NCBI RefSeq assembly: GCF_963678635.1
Contig: NC_087064.1
Location: 35,411,716 to 35,475,715, forward strand
Length of the DNA stretch: 64,000 nt
From: Symsagittifera roscoffensis
Taxonomy: Eukaryota; Xenacoelomorpha; Acoela; Convolutidae
Direction: 5' to 3'
Position numbers and translations under genes: made by a program
In this document: piece by piece, positions 7,962 to 17,154 of the stretch
Layout of the letters: each line of letters starts with the position of its first letter
Numbering within the stretch: the stretch's first letter is position 1
Notes under the pieces: generated by a model
Database searches by the model: none
Told to the model about the DNA's origin: nothing
Seen by the model: only the letters and a program-made list of their open reading frames with translations

Positions 7962-9737
7962 TCAGTCGGTCAACTCGAGATCCAGTGGTAGATCGCAACC
8001 GTCCATCACCTCATTCCCGTCGTTCTTGTCGCGAGTACCCCTTTCATTCACTTCACAAGCAGGATCCACTATCAAATAGTCTCCCTCTTGCATGTCCGCT
8101 GGGATGCACCAATCCTCTGACGAGGCATTGTGTGGTTTGATGTTTTCATAATGAGCTGCTCTTCCAGTGCTCAATCGATAAAAACGACCTCCTTGGTGCA
8201 CTTCTGTTATCTGAAATGGACCACGCCATTTTTTTAATAATTTCTTGGTTCCTTTTGGTGGAACCACTTCCTGGAACACCCAAACGTAGTCGCCAACTGA
8301 GTAGGCTTTCGCATCAGCTGTATTTTTATCAAACCTCCTTTTTTGTCTAATTTGCGCCTGTTGCGTATTCCTCCTGCATAAGTCATTGAGGTCCTGCTGT
8401 CTTCTAATAACATCCCGCACGTACGTTTGCGGTGCTGTCCTCTTCCCCTCATATTCAGGGTAGAAAAACGTCAACGGGAGCGCTTTTTCATGACCCGTTA
8501 ACATCATGTGCTGACTTATTCCCGTGGTGGAATGCTCCGTGCTGTTGTAAGCACCCATCACTTGCGGCAAGTGCTTGTCCCAGTCATCCATGTAACGCGA
8601 GCAGTAGACTCTCAGCATGGAAACCAGTGTGCGGTTTTGCCTCTCGACTAGGCCATTCGTTTGCGGGTGATAAGTGGTCGAGTGGGCCTGCGCTACCTGC
8701 GACCTTTTCATCAACTCCTTCGTGAGATCACCCACGAATGCTTTGCCATTGTCCGATTGGAACGTGATGGGGCAGCCATGCCTCGCTATCCACACATTTA
8801 TCAAATGATCACATGTTTCTTCCGCCGATGCTGTCATGCAGGGTGCTGCTTCCGCATACTTCGTAAAATGGTCGATCATTACCAGCACCTGATTATAGCC
8901 CGTTGCTGTCATGCAGATTTTCTGATGATCAATTTGCACCACTTCGTTGAAACCTGACGACTCGATTGACTGTAGGGGGAACCTTAGTTTCCTGGGATCC
9001 TTCGCCTGCTGACATGACAGGCATGCGGCGATCCACTTCTCACAAGCTTTCTTCAATCCCGGCCATTCGAATCGTTTCTGTATCCTGTTATACACTTTGT
9101 CCACGCCTTGATGGTCCATCTGATCATGTGAGCGAAAGAGCAATTCGGTCTGGTACAACTGTGGTAACACTATTGAATTGTATTTATAGAGGACCTTGTC
9201 CTCCTCTTTTCGCTTGCAGGCAACGATTCCGTCCTTATTCAGGTACAACAAGTCGTTTCGCTTCAGGTAGAATTGCTTCAAGATCTTGTAGCTGTCTTCT
9301 TCCAAGTCTCCCTTGTCAGGTGCTCCATTCTCGATCCATCTCTTCAGACTGCTCGTCATTCTTTCATTTCGTTGAGCCCTCAGGAGATCCGACAGCCTGT
9401 ACCTGGTTTTCAAATACGTCTTTACCACGTTCATTTGCCCACTCATTATCTCCGGAGCATGAGCATCGTCCATCAACTTGACACACCATATCTTTTTCAA
9501 AGGCGTCGCTTCCTGCACAGATGGTTCCAGATTGGTACGGACGACCGTACCATGTGGCAGCAATCTGGTTGGGCGTTTCGAAACTGCTATCAGCTCGAGC
9601 TCGTCTGCGGCATTATCTACCACAGTGCCCTCTTCATCTGAGGTGTATCTGTCCCTGTCTGGATCCTGATGTGTTTCTCGGTCCAGCCCACGCTGCTTCC
9701 AGTCTACCAATAAGGAGTGGATTGCGATCTCTGACAT
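7962..9737 (-). CDS. Retrotransposon integrase (DD35E)
   Basis: 591 codons. It inserts element DNA into the host genome. An acidic N-terminal linker is followed by an H2C2 zinc-binding domain (His204, His209, Cys239, Cys242). The catalytic core follows, with Asp270 (QIDHQK), Asp329 (QSDNGK) and Glu365 (NGLVERQN), exactly 35 residues between the last two. A GPF-type C-terminal module follows (KKWRGPFQI, then GRFYRLSTG). No chromodomain is visible. The frame is open upstream of its first ATG to the UAA that ends RT-RNase H at 9825, in the same frame, so it was probably part of one polyprotein. It ends at a UGA (7962-7964) directly followed in frame by the macro-domain ORF. All catalytic residues are intact. 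Confidence 0.95.
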   Translation of the reverse strand: MSEIAIHSLLVDWKQRGLDRETHQDPDRDRYTSDEEGTVVDNAADELELIAVSKRPTRLLPHGTVVRTNLEPSVQEATPLKKIWCVKLMDDAHAPEIMSGQMNVVKTYLKTRYRLSDLLRAQRNERMTSSLKRWIENGAPDKGDLEEDSYKILKQFYLKRNDLLYLNKDGIVACKRKEEDKVLYKYNSIVLPQLYQTELLFRSHDQMDHQGVDKVYNRIQKRFEWPGLKKACEKWIAACLSCQQAKDPRKLRFPLQSIESSGFNEVVQIDHQKICMTATGYNQVLVMIDHFTKYAEAAPCMTASAEETCDHLINVWIARHGCPITFQSDNGKAFVGDLTKELMKRSQVAQAHSTTYHPQTNGLVERQNRTLVSMLRVYCSRYMDDWDKHLPQVMGAYNSTEHSTTGISQHMMLTGHEKALPLTFFYPEYEGKRTAPQTYVRDVIRRQQDLNDLCRRNTQQAQIRQKRRFDKNTADAKAYSVGDYVWVFQEVVPPKGTKKLLKKWRGPFQITEVHQGGRFYRLSTGRAAHYENIKPHNASSEDWCIPADMQEGDYLIVDPACEVNERGTRDKNDGNEVMDGCDLPLDLELTD

Positions 9738-9824
9738 ATCGGAATTGGAAGTTGTTTCAGACGTGTTGTCCCAGGACTGGGGCCTCGAGTCAACACTTGA
9801 GTCGACTGATTCCTCAACATCACA

Positions 9825-12497
9825 TTACAAGTTGTCTGAGATGTTTCTCGACTCCCCGGACAAAATTCTCTCCCTAGGTGGTCTCGTCAACCTCTCCCCG
9901 GACAAGTCGTCCTGCACGGGCTCAAAGGTGTCTGACTCCTCAGACGAGTCATCCTTGACTGGCTCGAAGGTATCAGACTCCCCGGACATTGTCTCGTCCA
10001 CGGACGAACAATCTGGGCTCGGCTCGTATTCTTCTTTTGCATCCGTGAAATGCACTCTCCTCGTGAAGCTAATTTTCGACCTGATCCTGACTTCCTCAGT
10101 AGTTTGGTTCTGATTCAGTGTTCCATATTCAGTGAACGAAGTTCTCAACAAGACCTCCTTCGGCATCGAGCTCACCAGCTGGTTGACAATCGACCTGCAA
10201 TCCCGTTCAACGCCTCGGCTGCGAATGGACACTGGCCTCTTCTCTGTTCTCTCGGTGACAGTCAACCGCTGCATGGTCTCCATCCATTCACGATCATGCC
10301 TATCCACTTCCCTGTCCAACAAGTCACGGAGCTTTCCCATGACGTCCGGCGCCACGTTCACCGTCCTGTTCAATAGAGCCATGCTGTTTATACCTAATCT
10401 GGTAAGTTCTTGCTGCACCAAGTTGGATCGAACTAGCAGATCCAACGGAACGGGCTCGCCTCTGGTTAAAAGCTTTATCTCCGCGGCCGTCTCCACTAGA
10501 AGGTCAGGGTGTCCGGGTATAGGATGCCCTGACTTGTCTAACCACCTAGTAAGTGGCAGTTTGTCGTAGGTTTCTTTGTCCAGAAAGGAAAACCCGTCTT
10601 TGATCTCTGATTGATTAGCCTGTTTATCCTCGAGGCGCTCATAAAATTCTGTCTTTTTACTGGGGCTATCTGCGTTCTGATGCTTGTCACGGGTACGGTG
10701 CTCTATGATCATGTGGTATCCATCCAGGCGCACGATCCAACGACCAATATAACTTTGGTCCATCGAATAGGTTTTCAGCCAGGCAAGAGCACGATTATCC
10801 ACACGTAACTTGAAGGGAGCACTCCCCAAGTAGGCCCTGTATTTTTCCACGAAAGTGATCACCGCAAACATCTCCGCTTTTGGTGCGCCGTACTTCATTT
10901 CAGTATCACTCAGGACTTTACTCCCGTAGGCTATCGGACGAAGAACCGTTCTCCCGTTCCACTCCTGCTCCTGGTGAAGTATGCCCGATATCGCAACCAC
11001 TGATGCATCCGTGTCCAGCACGAACATCCCCTTCTCTGTCGGCATGCCGAGGACCGGTGCCTCGCAAAGTTCACGTTTGATGTTTTCAAATGAAACTTGC
11101 GCCTCATCAGTCCAGGTGAACTTTTTGCCCTTGTTTCTCATCAACCTCTGCATGGGGTATATTTTGTCAGCATACCCCTTGATGAACTCTCGATAATAAT
11201 TAGCGAATCCCAAAAAACTCATCAGCTGTGTATCTGTCTTAGGTGCCTTCCAGGTCAGCACCGCTTCAACCGCTTCGGGATCTGGTCTCACTCCATGTTT
11301 GTCAACCAGGCGGCCCAGATACTTTATGGAATCCCTGAGGATTTCACACTTAGAGGGTTTACATTTCAGACCCGCCTGCTTCATGCAAGAAAACATCTCC
11401 TCCAACCTCTCTATGTGGTCTTCTAAGGTTGGTGTTGCAATCACGACATCATCGACATAACACATGATGAGATTCCCGTATTTCTTAGTGACGCTCGTGA
11501 GTGCCTGGGCCATCAGTCGCTGGAATGTGGCCGTCGCGTTGCACAATCCGAATGGCATCCTCTTCCACTGGAACAATTTCAGCTCACACGCGAAGCCTGT
11601 TTTCTCTCGATCTTGCTTTCTGAGTGGCACTTGCCAGAACGCAGAGCCCAAATCCAACGTCGTGAAGAACTTCGCGTCTCCCAGCTTGGATAGGCTCTCA
11701 TCGATGCGGGGAATCGGGTATGCGTCCTTTATAGTCACTGCGTTCAGATAACGGAAATCACAACAAAATCTGAGTTGTCCCCCTTTCTTTTTCGCCATGA
11801 CCACGCCACAAGCCCATGGGGACTTCGACGGCTCGATCATGTCGTACTCCATTAACATCTCGATCTCCTTCCTACACGCTTCTGACTTGTTTGGGGTCAT
11901 TCTTCTCGCCCCTTCCCTATGAGGTACCGAGCCCTCTTCTATCTCAATCTCGTGTTCTACTAAATTACAACAACCTATGTCGGCCTTATGCTTCGAAAAA
12001 ACGTCTGCGTTCCGATTTAGCACCGCTCTGAGCGAATCTAGTTCCTTGTCTGATATTTTACCCTTCAGATGTTCTATCTCAGGTAAGACAGGTTTATTCG
12101 CTGCTAACTCTGCTTCCGTCGGCCTCTCAGGAAAGTTGGAACAACTAGACATCCCATCATCTGTTTCCGACTTCATTGAAAACAATTTCCTAGAAGATTT
12201 CAATTCATTCACTCTCCTCATTATACATTCTTGGTTCGCATGCAATGGACATTTAGTTACATCAAACTTTTTCAAGTTCTCCACACTCTGAAAGTCTGTG
12301 TTCAGAGGCAAAGCGTAGCCAAGTTTCTTTCCCCTCTGTATTGTCACTGTTGTTGCTTCTGTGTTCAATAACACACTCACACATAGTCCGCTCTGAGTGA
12401 GTGAGAAGCTTCTTCCTAAAATAGCCGAGCTTTTACTGTTTGGATTTGGTACCAGACACACCTGTCTGTCATTGCTGAGTTCATTCAAGTTCCTCAT
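9825..12497 (-). CDS. Reverse transcriptase-RNase H
   Basis: 890 codons from the first ATG; the frame is open back to the UAA at 12531. The RT fingers and palm are clear: an LRFCCDFRYLN segment, TLDLGSAFWQVPL carrying the first catalytic Asp, and a YVDD active site at 11448-11459 (about residue 347). RNase H follows, with VLDTDAS, AEMFAV, VDNRAL and a final Asp in the HQNADSPSK segment, so the four acidic residues look present. After RNase H comes a long linker of about 250 residues, Ser/Asp/Glu-rich towards its end. It contains several similar SGES and SDTFEPV units near residues 840-885, which look like a short internal repeat. It ends in UAA at 9825-9827, in the same frame as the integrase. 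It converts element RNA to DNA in cytoplasmic particles. Confidence 0.95.
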   Translation of the reverse strand: MRNLNELSNDRQVCLVPNPNSKSSAILGRSFSLTQSGLCVSVLLNTEATTVTIQRGKKLGYALPLNTDFQSVENLKKFDVTKCPLHANQECIMRRVNELKSSRKLFSMKSETDDGMSSCSNFPERPTEAELAANKPVLPEIEHLKGKISDKELDSLRAVLNRNADVFSKHKADIGCCNLVEHEIEIEEGSVPHREGARRMTPNKSEACRKEIEMLMEYDMIEPSKSPWACGVVMAKKKGGQLRFCCDFRYLNAVTIKDAYPIPRIDESLSKLGDAKFFTTLDLGSAFWQVPLRKQDREKTGFACELKLFQWKRMPFGLCNATATFQRLMAQALTSVTKKYGNLIMCYVDDVVIATPTLEDHIERLEEMFSCMKQAGLKCKPSKCEILRDSIKYLGRLVDKHGVRPDPEAVEAVLTWKAPKTDTQLMSFLGFANYYREFIKGYADKIYPMQRLMRNKGKKFTWTDEAQVSFENIKRELCEAPVLGMPTEKGMFVLDTDASVVAISGILHQEQEWNGRTVLRPIAYGSKVLSDTEMKYGAPKAEMFAVITFVEKYRAYLGSAPFKLRVDNRALAWLKTYSMDQSYIGRWIVRLDGYHMIIEHRTRDKHQNADSPSKKTEFYERLEDKQANQSEIKDGFSFLDKETYDKLPLTRWLDKSGHPIPGHPDLLVETAAEIKLLTRGEPVPLDLLVRSNLVQQELTRLGINSMALLNRTVNVAPDVMGKLRDLLDREVDRHDREWMETMQRLTVTERTEKRPVSIRSRGVERDCRSIVNQLVSSMPKEVLLRTSFTEYGTLNQNQTTEEVRIRSKISFTRRVHFTDAKEEYEPSPDCSSVDETMSGESDTFEPVKDDSSEESDTFEPVQDDLSGERLTRPPRERILSGESRNISDNL

Positions 12498-12530
12498 CCT
12501 AAACGTCGCTACTACGGGTTGGTTTGGTTT

Positions 12531-14207
12531 TTATCTAACTTTTCGATCCAGAAAAATCGGCACCTTGGCCTGGTTAATTAAGATCTTATTAAGGGGTCTC
12601 TTTTCATACTTTCTCTCAGGATCCTTGATCCTAATCAACCCGTCATTGAGATCGATCGTGACGTCAAAGTTGCGAACGAAATCCCTTCCTAAGATGAAAT
12701 GATCGGATTCGTCCATATTCTCCACTACTAGGAAGCTCATCCAAAGATGTCTTCCTCCGAGCTGCAGTGAAATGATCGGGGTTCGTCCAGTCACATAGAT
12801 CGCTCCCTGATTGGCCGCTGCCAACCTGATGTTTGTCGGTATTAGATCCGACCTCTCGAAACCCATGTCGGTCCAAGTTTTGACTGGCATGACACTAACC
12901 ACTGCTCCCGTGTCTAGCAGTCCCTTTACTGAAAGTTGTCTGCCTTGCACGTCCAGAACGTGTGCGGCCAGATCGGCCTCGCAACCTATATGCACCGCAT
13001 CTTGTTCGAGCATCGCGTTGTGTCCGATCCGTCTAACCTTCAGCTCCTCTTGACTAATGTATATCCGGCCAATCTGATTGTTCGCATCAGTTATGTGAGC
13101 TTTCGTGTAGATATTGATGCCATCCACATTCATTAGGATCGGGTAAGGGCCATGGACATCGATATAATGTCCGTCCACTTTCATCAGCCTCGGACCTCCC
13201 GTTGTGAGCAGCGCTCGCACTGCCCTGGAGTCCAGTTTGGGATCTTTCTCCTTCAGGTAGTCGGCATAGATGTCCAGGTGGACTAGTGTAATCTCGGATG
13301 GTTCACTCAAGTTCTTGACCACCTGGTGCCCTGCGACTGAGATGATGGACATTATTTTGGTCCCCTCCTTCGTCATGCCGAAAGTCTTACCAGATATAAC
13401 GTTCAGTTTTAGTCCCTGTTTCCTGGGTTCCTCTTTGTCTTCTACTTTTGTCGTTTTACCCAGAACATTAAAACTTTCCCGAAGATCTGTGCTCTCCAGC
13501 TCCGACCTTACCCATTGCTCCACTTCTTTCGTGGCTAGGTCCTGTTTGACATTCTGCAGCGCTGTCCTTGCCGCCAGGCCGTAATCCACCTTGAGTGGGC
13601 TAGACGACTCTGCTTCGAGGTTCGAGGCTACCACCTCGTCAGGCCATGTCTTAACCTTTTTGGTCCTGAAGGTGCTCGGTGTCGTCTCCTTTCTCCGACA
13701 TTCAGCCTCGTTCATCAGACGTGCTCGACTGGCCTTGACACCCGAAAGCGCCTCTTCGTGGCGGGGATGTTTCGCGACCGCTACTGCATCCCAAAATTGA
13801 GTACAATCCGACTTGAAGTGTCCCTCCAAATTGCAGAAGAAACACCTCGGACCATATTTCATGATGAGCCCTCTGACGTACTCTTCATGATCCTCGTCGG
13901 TCGCGTCGGCGTCCTCGTGAAAGTAGCCTATGGCCTTCATGTTCTGTTTGTATGCAGAACACGCGGAAACGTGATGGTCCATCGAACCACAATTCGCACA
14001 CGACCTCCTCTTATCCATGTCATCGCGAGGTTTGTACCAACTGAAATTCGCACCAGTGTTTGTCCCGCTATAGTTACCATAATTGCTGTAACGGTTTTGC
14101 GCCCTCGGTTTTATGAGTAAATACTCGCGTGACTTCATACGCAAGTCGTCGGGCGTGGGTACCTGGTCAAGCGACAGGGTGAAGTGAGTGGCCAACATCG
14201 TCTTCAA
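12531..14207 (-). CDS. Nucleocapsid zinc knuckles and aspartic protease
   Basis: 558 codons directly after the Gag stop and in the same frame. Two CCHC knuckles bind RNA: Cys70-Cys73-His78-Cys83 and Cys122-Cys125-His130-Cys135, both with exact C-x2-C-x4-H-x4-C spacing. A retropepsin-type protease follows, with the catalytic LLDTGA near residue 432 and the C-terminal ILGRDF motif near 505. A linker of nearly 300 residues between the knuckles and the protease is unassigned. The ORF ends in UAA at 12531-12533, and the same frame reopens immediately into RT, so this stop separates protease from polymerase without a frame change. The stretch before the first knuckle reads as the end of the Gag capsid domain. 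Confidence 0.92.
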   Translation of the reverse strand: MKTMLATHFTLSLDQVPTPDDLRMKSREYLLIKPRAQNRYSNYGNYSGTNTGANFSWYKPRDDMDKRRSCANCGSMDHHVSACSAYKQNMKAIGYFHEDADATDEDHEEYVRGLIMKYGPRCFFCNLEGHFKSDCTQFWDAVAVAKHPRHEEALSGVKASRARLMNEAECRRKETTPSTFRTKKVKTWPDEVVASNLEAESSSPLKVDYGLAARTALQNVKQDLATKEVEQWVRSELESTDLRESFNVLGKTTKVEDKEEPRKQGLKLNVISGKTFGMTKEGTKIMSIISVAGHQVVKNLSEPSEITLVHLDIYADYLKEKDPKLDSRAVRALLTTGGPRLMKVDGHYIDVHGPYPILMNVDGINIYTKAHITDANNQIGRIYISQEELKVRRIGHNAMLEQDAVHIGCEADLAAHVLDVQGRQLSVKGLLDTGAVVSVMPVKTWTDMGFERSDLIPTNIRLAAANQGAIYVTGRTPIISLQLGGRHLWMSFLVVENMDESDHFILGRDFVRNFDVTIDLNDGLIRIKDPERKYEKRPLNKILINQAKVPIFLDRKVR

Positions 14208-15650
14208 CTACTCACTCCTTACTCCGTCCATGAACTTCGAAGCAATCGCCAAGTTTCGCTCGGATATTTTCTCATCTGGGTTGCTTCTCCTCCTAAGCAA
14301 TTCAAGGTCGTCCAAGAATTTATCTATGGATTCGTCATCTCTTTGATGCCTCTTTTCGAACTTCACCATAGCCTGGTGCCCTTGTACTCCAGAGCCGAAA
14401 CGATTCAGCAGGATGTCGAATATCTTGCGAGCGCTGTCTCTCTCATTGGCTCTTTTCGCCATTACACATCTTAATGCAGTACCCTCCAGATTGCTCGTCA
14501 GCGCGCTGCACTCTTGTTTCTTGGAGAGATTCTCTTCCTCAAAGTGTAACTTCGTCACCTCTATCCAAGTATCAATGCAGCCGTCTGACTCGTCTTTATA
14601 TGACTTCGGCTTTTTCAGTGTCCTTCTTGACCTCTCTCCTCTCTCGGTTGACTTCGAGAGCTTGGTGATGAATGTTTCGAGAGATCTGTTCAGAGGCTCA
14701 AACATCGAGGCATACATCGTTGTGTCCTGTGAGACTGTAGTCAGATCTGGTACTGAACTGACTTGTGGCACAGTTGGCAACCTTGTCTCCGGGGTGGCAT
14801 CTGCCTCCAGCGGGACTGGATTCGTCCAGCCAGGCCATGACGGGTCTGCCCTTGGCCGCTCCTTGTTTCTGGGTTCGTAGTTCGTTCTCGAGCCTTGCTG
14901 GGCTCTGGCATTGCTGCCCGTACCATCTCCATCATTTGCATGGCGTGAGCGCTCCCTTGGGTTGGAACGCTCCTGCCAATTGCTCCCATTCAGGATCGCG
15001 TCAAGCTTCCGCATCATTAAGTCAGATTTTGCATCTAACCTTTTCTCCAGGCTAGTCATCGTGTGGGCGTAGGTACTATCATGATCGTTCAACAATCGTT
15101 CGATCTCCCTGGTCATCCTAGCCTCTCTTTCGTATGACTCCTTGTTTGCCTGTGCCAGGCTCTCCGCCAGGCATTGATCGGTGTTGCGAATCAACTGAGC
15201 CTGATCAACCCTCGTCTGCGACTTCACATGCGTTAGTTCGTCTCTTAGATTCTCTTGACCTTTGTGAGCTCTCTCATCAACCTGATCTATTCTTTTAGTC
15301 ATGTCCCGCCTCAGTTCATCTAGACCATTCATTACGCCAGCGAACATGTCACTTATGTCGCCAGTGGCCCCAAATGACGGGGTTAGTCCCAGAGAAGATG
15401 AGGTCAACTGCGGCTGCAGCCTGGTGCTTGATGACGCACCGCCTTTTTGCTTGCTCATCGACGTCATTAATCTGTCGAAGGTTGATGACGCTCCCATCGT
15501 TATCCCATCTGACATGGGCCTGGTCGGCGAGGTTGACGACGCCTTCCTGCTCATATCGTTCCTTGGGCACGGTGTGAAGTTCACATCCGGATGGGCTATC
15601 TCCGGGTAGTCATCACTGGAAGTCAAACCTACAGTTGGTAGTGACGCCAT
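14208..15650 (-). CDS. Gag, matrix/capsid part
   Basis: 480 residues from the ATG at 15650; the frame is open back to 15707, after a stop. The N-terminal third is Ser/Thr/Pro-rich, followed by a long coiled coil (about residues 130-220) and an Arg/Asn/Gly-rich segment. The retrotransposon-gag capsid fold then occupies roughly the last 130 residues, with a cluster of W, LEGTALR, FGSG and the typical ESIDKFLDDLELLRRR helix. It ends in UAG at 14208-14210, and the capsid fold seems to carry on past this stop into the next ORF before the zinc knuckles. The UAG is therefore either a suppressible stop or a recent nonsense mutation. The product assembles the virus-like particle. Confidence 0.85.
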   Translation of the reverse strand: MASLPTVGLTSSDDYPEIAHPDVNFTPCPRNDMSRKASSTSPTRPMSDGITMGASSTFDRLMTSMSKQKGGASSSTRLQPQLTSSSLGLTPSFGATGDISDMFAGVMNGLDELRRDMTKRIDQVDERAHKGQENLRDELTHVKSQTRVDQAQLIRNTDQCLAESLAQANKESYEREARMTREIERLLNDHDSTYAHTMTSLEKRLDAKSDLMMRKLDAILNGSNWQERSNPRERSRHANDGDGTGSNARAQQGSRTNYEPRNKERPRADPSWPGWTNPVPLEADATPETRLPTVPQVSSVPDLTTVSQDTTMYASMFEPLNRSLETFITKLSKSTERGERSRRTLKKPKSYKDESDGCIDTWIEVTKLHFEEENLSKKQECSALTSNLEGTALRCVMAKRANERDSARKIFDILLNRFGSGVQGHQAMVKFEKRHQRDDESIDKFLDDLELLRRRSNPDEKISERNLAIASKFMDGVRSE

Positions 15651-16059
15651 GCGTTCGTCGTACAAAGACTTCCAACTCTTTGGCCTTCGAACCCGTTTGT
15701 TCTTCACTCGGGCTTATACTCGACATCATCGCGTTGTTGCTCTGCTTGGCCAGAGATGAGTGGGTACTAGCCGAATGTGAGTATTCTCCCCTCCACCTGT
15801 GACTTTTGGTCTCCGATTTGGACATCCCCTTGAATAATACTTCCTCTCGCGGCTCGACCTCGGAACGCTCCGAGGTCTCCTCTGTCCTCTCGACTTCCTC
15901 CCGCTCGAGGTCCTCGTTCGGCTCAAAGTCGGGTCGAATGAGCGTCTGTTCTCCCTCGTCAAAGGGGTCCACAAGCGTTTCGCTCGCGGTTCCGGCTTCG
16001 GCGCTCCGCCTTTGATCGCCATCGAGGTTTTTCTCGCTCCTCAATCTCATTCCGCTCAC
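15613..16059 (-). CDS. Acidic 148-aa ORF overlapping the start of Gag
   Basis: Starts at an ATG at 16059 and overlaps the Gag ORF by 38 bp in another frame. The product is rich in Glu, Arg and Ser with no recognised domain. It could be the true N-terminus of Gag joined by a frameshift in the overlap, or a separate leader ORF. The G+C content and base composition match the gag-pol block, which favours it being part of the element. An inactivating indel between two halves of one Gag is the third possibility. I see no obvious slippery heptamer followed by a stem, but did not fold the RNA. Confidence 0.5.
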   Translation of the reverse strand: MSGMRLRSEKNLDGDQRRSAEAGTASETLVDPFDEGEQTLIRPDFEPNEDLEREEVERTEETSERSEVEPREEVLFKGMSKSETKSHRWRGEYSHSASTHSSLAKQSNNAMMSSISPSEEQTGSKAKELEVFVRRTHGVTTNCRFDFQ

Positions 16060-16640
16060 TGAAAGATCAGGTTGACCTTTAGTCGATTCGTTTCAGCAAA
16101 CACGTCGGAGGCGCTGCTAAACGAGGACTGGCTACGCCTAGTTTTAAATTTTCGCGTGCTGCCCTTGCTCAGCCTGGGAATCTTAGTAGTCGATCCTAAC
16201 GAGTCCCTGCGCTGCATACTTTGTGACACAAAAAAAAAAAATATTCGTATGTCGAAAAGTCAGTATCAATCTCTTAGGTTTCTCAATGACAATCTTAGTG
16301 ACTCAGCTAGAGTTACACACACACAGGGCCTGCTCAGTATTGATATAATGCTAACTCAACCCTGTCGTATAGTATAACAGTATCACAAGATTTTCACAAG
16401 ATATAATCAACACACAAAACAATAGATAATCAGGTAAGAATATCCTACAGGTGACAGCGACCTTTTGTCAGTATCAATTTATCGCCACACAATTTATCAA
16501 GTCACTGCTTTGTTAAAATTAAACAATCTTTGATAAAAAGCAGTGATGATTCAGAAACAGATCAATAAAACTTAGTCTTAAAGAAAAAGACTTCCCCCAA
16601 TCGGAATGACCCGAAAGAACAAAGCCCAGGACACAGTCGT

Positions 16641-16922
16641 CTCAAGTGAGTGTGTATTTGCCTAATACACCCACCGAGGTCTTCTTTTAGGTGTCCTGCG
16701 ATTGCCCGAGCTGTCCTACTAAATAGCTCAAGACAACCTCTGATCGAAAATTTCTAAAGTCTATGAAAAAGCTCCCCCACACCCGGAACGCTCCAAGTGC
16801 ACGAGAGCAGCGAACAACTTTTCTTCTCAAGTGAGTGTGTATCTGCCTAATACACTCACCGAGGTCTTCTTCTATGTGTTCCCGGATTGCCCGAGCTTTC
16901 CTATTAAGTAGCTCAAGGCAAC
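16641..16922. repeat. Tandem direct repeat, about 185-bp unit, two copies
   Basis: The copies begin at 16641 and 16826. Each contains CTCAAGTGAGTGTGTAT, a CCTAATACACNCACCGAGG block, TCTTCTTNTANGTGT and ATTGCCCGAGCTNTCCTA. The conserved part is about 95 bp with roughly 90% identity; the rest of the unit is more diverged. It sits in the putative leader/LTR of the giant retrotransposon. Confidence 0.85.
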
Positions 16923-17154
16923 CACACAACCAAAATCACAAACAAAAAAAAAATTTTGGTTCGGGTACTTCTGATACACCCGATCTGGAATCCAAAATTG
17001 ATCACAAATTTCCGGGTCAAAATGGGCTCTTATGATCCTAATAAGCGCCTAATATCCTAATATGATTTTGATTAAATGGATATTTTCCGTTTCCCAAATC
17101 GCCACGGAAGATTTCCTCAAGTTTCTAACAAGGAAGGTTGTTTAGAAGGTTTAA

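Larger units (their letters stand above)
1..16059 (-). mobile_element. Giant Ty3/gypsy-type LTR retrotransposon, internal region
   Basis: A continuous minus-strand array of long open frames covers this whole stretch. Reading down from 16059 it encodes an acidic ORF, Gag, CCHC knuckles with aspartic protease, reverse transcriptase with RNase H, a DD35E integrase, a macro-domain ORF, a 193-residue ORF and a giant SGNH-hydrolase ORF. RT before integrase is the Ty3/gypsy order. The block is visibly richer in G+C than everything to its right, and its frames are long, so the insertion looks young. The 3' end lies beyond position 1, so no LTR pair can be compared here. The 5' LTR should lie within 16060-19990 but I could not delimit it. 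The internal region alone exceeds 16 kb, far above the usual 5-8 kb of the group. Confidence 0.93.

Noticed and set aside
8966-9641. Long plus-strand open frames inside the integrase and pol block
   Set aside because: They lie antisense to clear integrase and RT coding sequence, show no domain and are explained by the composition of the opposite strand.
7962-14210. Variant genetic code to explain in-frame stops
   Set aside because: UAG, UAA and UGA all occur among the four stops, so no single reassignment fits, and the tropomyosin-like gene and Polinton ORFs end normally at standard stops.
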